The notes beneath the pieces were generated by a model that was not told where the DNA came from, searched no databases, and saw only the letters and a list, made by a program, of their open reading frames with translations. Made by a program: the position numbers and the translations under genes. From assembly GCA_023416415.1 (NCBI GenBank), contig JAEZHR010000322.1:1-5825 (forward strand): a DNA stretch of 5,825 nt. The letters are read 5' to 3'. Position 1 is the first letter of the stretch, and every line of letters starts with the position of its first letter. The stretch comes from Pseudomonadota bacterium. GTDB taxonomy: Bacteria; Pseudomonadota; Gammaproteobacteria; Burkholderiales; Burkholderiaceae_D. Positions 4,911 to 5,825 of the stretch are shown here, one piece after another.

Positions 4911-5825
4911 TTAGTCCTCCATCCAGATGAAGTCCTCGGCAATCTTGGTTGCGCAGGAGCGTCTGAACACGCCCGGCTTAGTGACCAGGGGAGTATCAGG
5001 CAAGCGGAACCGGGTATCCCATAGCGTGAAAGTCAGCTTGACCGCCTTCACGCCGGCATGCGTCAAGCTGAATCTGCTCACCGCTTCGAACATGCCGTTC
5101 TTCTCCATTGGATCGTCCAGCTCCCCTTCGGCAAGACGTGCCACCAGCTTGCCGTTGGTGGCATCGAAGCCTTCCAGAATGAAACTCATGCCCCGTTGCT
5201 TGCGGTCCCATTCGATGGTCTGCAGGCGCACCGTGATCACGTCCGGTTCGGCCCAGTTATCCTCCCATTCCAGTTCGGCGCGGAAACCGCGTGCCAGCGT
5301 AGCCAGCGCCTGTATCTCGTCTTCAAGGCTTGAGAATTTCCCCAACTGCGTGTTACGCCCATAACCGAAATAGCTTCGCTCAAGGAAGATTTCGTTCTCG
5401 TCGTCTTCCAGCATTGCGGCCACCACGCTAAAGCCTACGCCAGCCACCCACAGGAACATGCCAATGCCGGTAGCGCTCATGCCAATCCCAGCCGCGGCGA
5501 AACTGCTCGCGAACCGGACGCTGAGAATGCGAACCGCGCCTTGCACGCCCCCCTGCGTAAGCCGCGCCGAGCGATAAGACATCCAGGCACCGGAACACAG
5601 CGCCAAAGATCCACCGAAATGCAACGCTGCAGATGTCCTATACAGAGCAGCGGCATCTGTATCGTCGTTCTCCAGAACGACTTTCATTTTCGCCCTTGCC
5701 ACTAGAAAATCCAGGCCTGCCCCCACGCCACCCATCCATCCCGCCCCCAACCCCAATCTGAGATACGCCTTCGGCAACTGACTCACCAGTACGCCCGCTG
5801 CCGGCGTCCCCGCCTTGGTGATGCT
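4911..5825 (-). CDS. C-terminal part of a T6SS effector, BTH_I2691-like (5' end beyond window)
   Basis: An open frame runs from the right edge to a TAA at 4911-4913, giving 304 residues. A GTG at 5786 could be taken as a start, but the frame stays open upstream of it to the edge (SITKAGTPAAGVL), so the protein is longer. The visible part has three hydrophobic stretches (about residues 21-43, 65-83 and 106-138, numbered from the edge), a conserved-looking DDENEIFLERSYFGYG segment, and a soluble C-terminal domain ending FIWMED. From memory this matches the C-terminus of proteins named 'T6SS effector BTH_I2691 family', large proteins of unclear toxic activity delivered by type VI secretion. Hydrophobic hairpins before a soluble tail would fit a membrane-acting toxin, but that is inference. 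No frameshift or stop is seen. No vgrG, PAAR or chaperone gene is visible. Confidence 0.72.
   Translation of the reverse strand, partial: SITKAGTPAAGVLVSQLPKAYLRLGLGAGWMGGVGAGLDFLVARAKMKVVLENDDTDAAALYRTSAALHFGGSLALCSGAWMSYRSARLTQGGVQGAVRILSVRFASSFAAAGIGMSATGIGMFLWVAGVGFSVVAAMLEDDENEIFLERSYFGYGRNTQLGKFSSLEDEIQALATLARGFRAELEWEDNWAEPDVITVRLQTIEWDRKQRGMSFILEGFDATNGKLVARLAEGELDDPMEKNGMFEAVSRFSLTHAGVKAVKLTFTLWDTRFRLPDTPLVTKPGVFRRSCATKIAEDFIWMED
4915..4920 (-). promoter_or_regulatory. Ribosome binding site of the DUF6708-like gene, inside the effector's last codons
   Basis: GGAGGA lies 6 nt before the ATG at 4908 and overlaps the last sense codons of the effector gene (ATG GAG GAC TAA). Only two bases separate the effector stop from the next start, so the two genes are almost certainly cotranscribed and may be translationally coupled. 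Confidence 0.75.

Noticed and set aside
4927..5364. 145-codon open frame on the + strand opposite the effector gene
   Set aside because: Ser/Arg-rich shadow of the effector reading frame, with no RBS or recognisable motif.

Overview
The window reads as proteobacterial DNA, most likely from a betaproteobacterium. It is GC-rich, and a prmC 3' end, grxD and ubiX lie in line on the + strand, an order I recall as common in Betaproteobacteria. Species cannot be fixed from this window.

Left part (1-3603), conserved housekeeping block on the + strand: the last 48 codons of prmC (release-factor glutamine methyltransferase); a complete tex (S1-domain nucleic-acid-binding protein); grxD (monothiol CGFS glutaredoxin for Fe-S cluster handling) with a TATAAT box just upstream; and ubiX (flavin prenyltransferase that makes the prenylated-FMN cofactor of UbiD, in ubiquinone synthesis). 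A strong hairpin with U-tracts on both strands follows ubiX.

Junction (3608-3650): directly behind that hairpin, on the - strand, lie exactly the last 43 nt of a tRNA, best matched to tRNA-Thr(UGU), running from the anticodon to the CCA end. The 5' half is missing and the near-universal A58 of the T-loop is C. This looks like the displaced, decaying 3' end of a tRNA gene that served as an integration target, so everything to the right is probably a genomic island or its remnant.

Right part (3646-5825), - strand, accessory DNA: the 3' end of a large gene (running off the right edge) that resembles type VI secretion effectors of the BTH_I2691 family; two bases after its stop, a DUF6708-like membrane protein gene; then a 35-codon ORF whose stop codon lies inside the tRNA remnant. 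The DUF6708-like gene is not intact as read: it changes frame at a run of eight T and is then interrupted by an in-frame TGA, yet family-like sequence continues across both lesions. It is either a decaying pseudogene or, less likely, a recoded gene. The effector end is intact, so the effector and its downstream partner are in different states of preservation.
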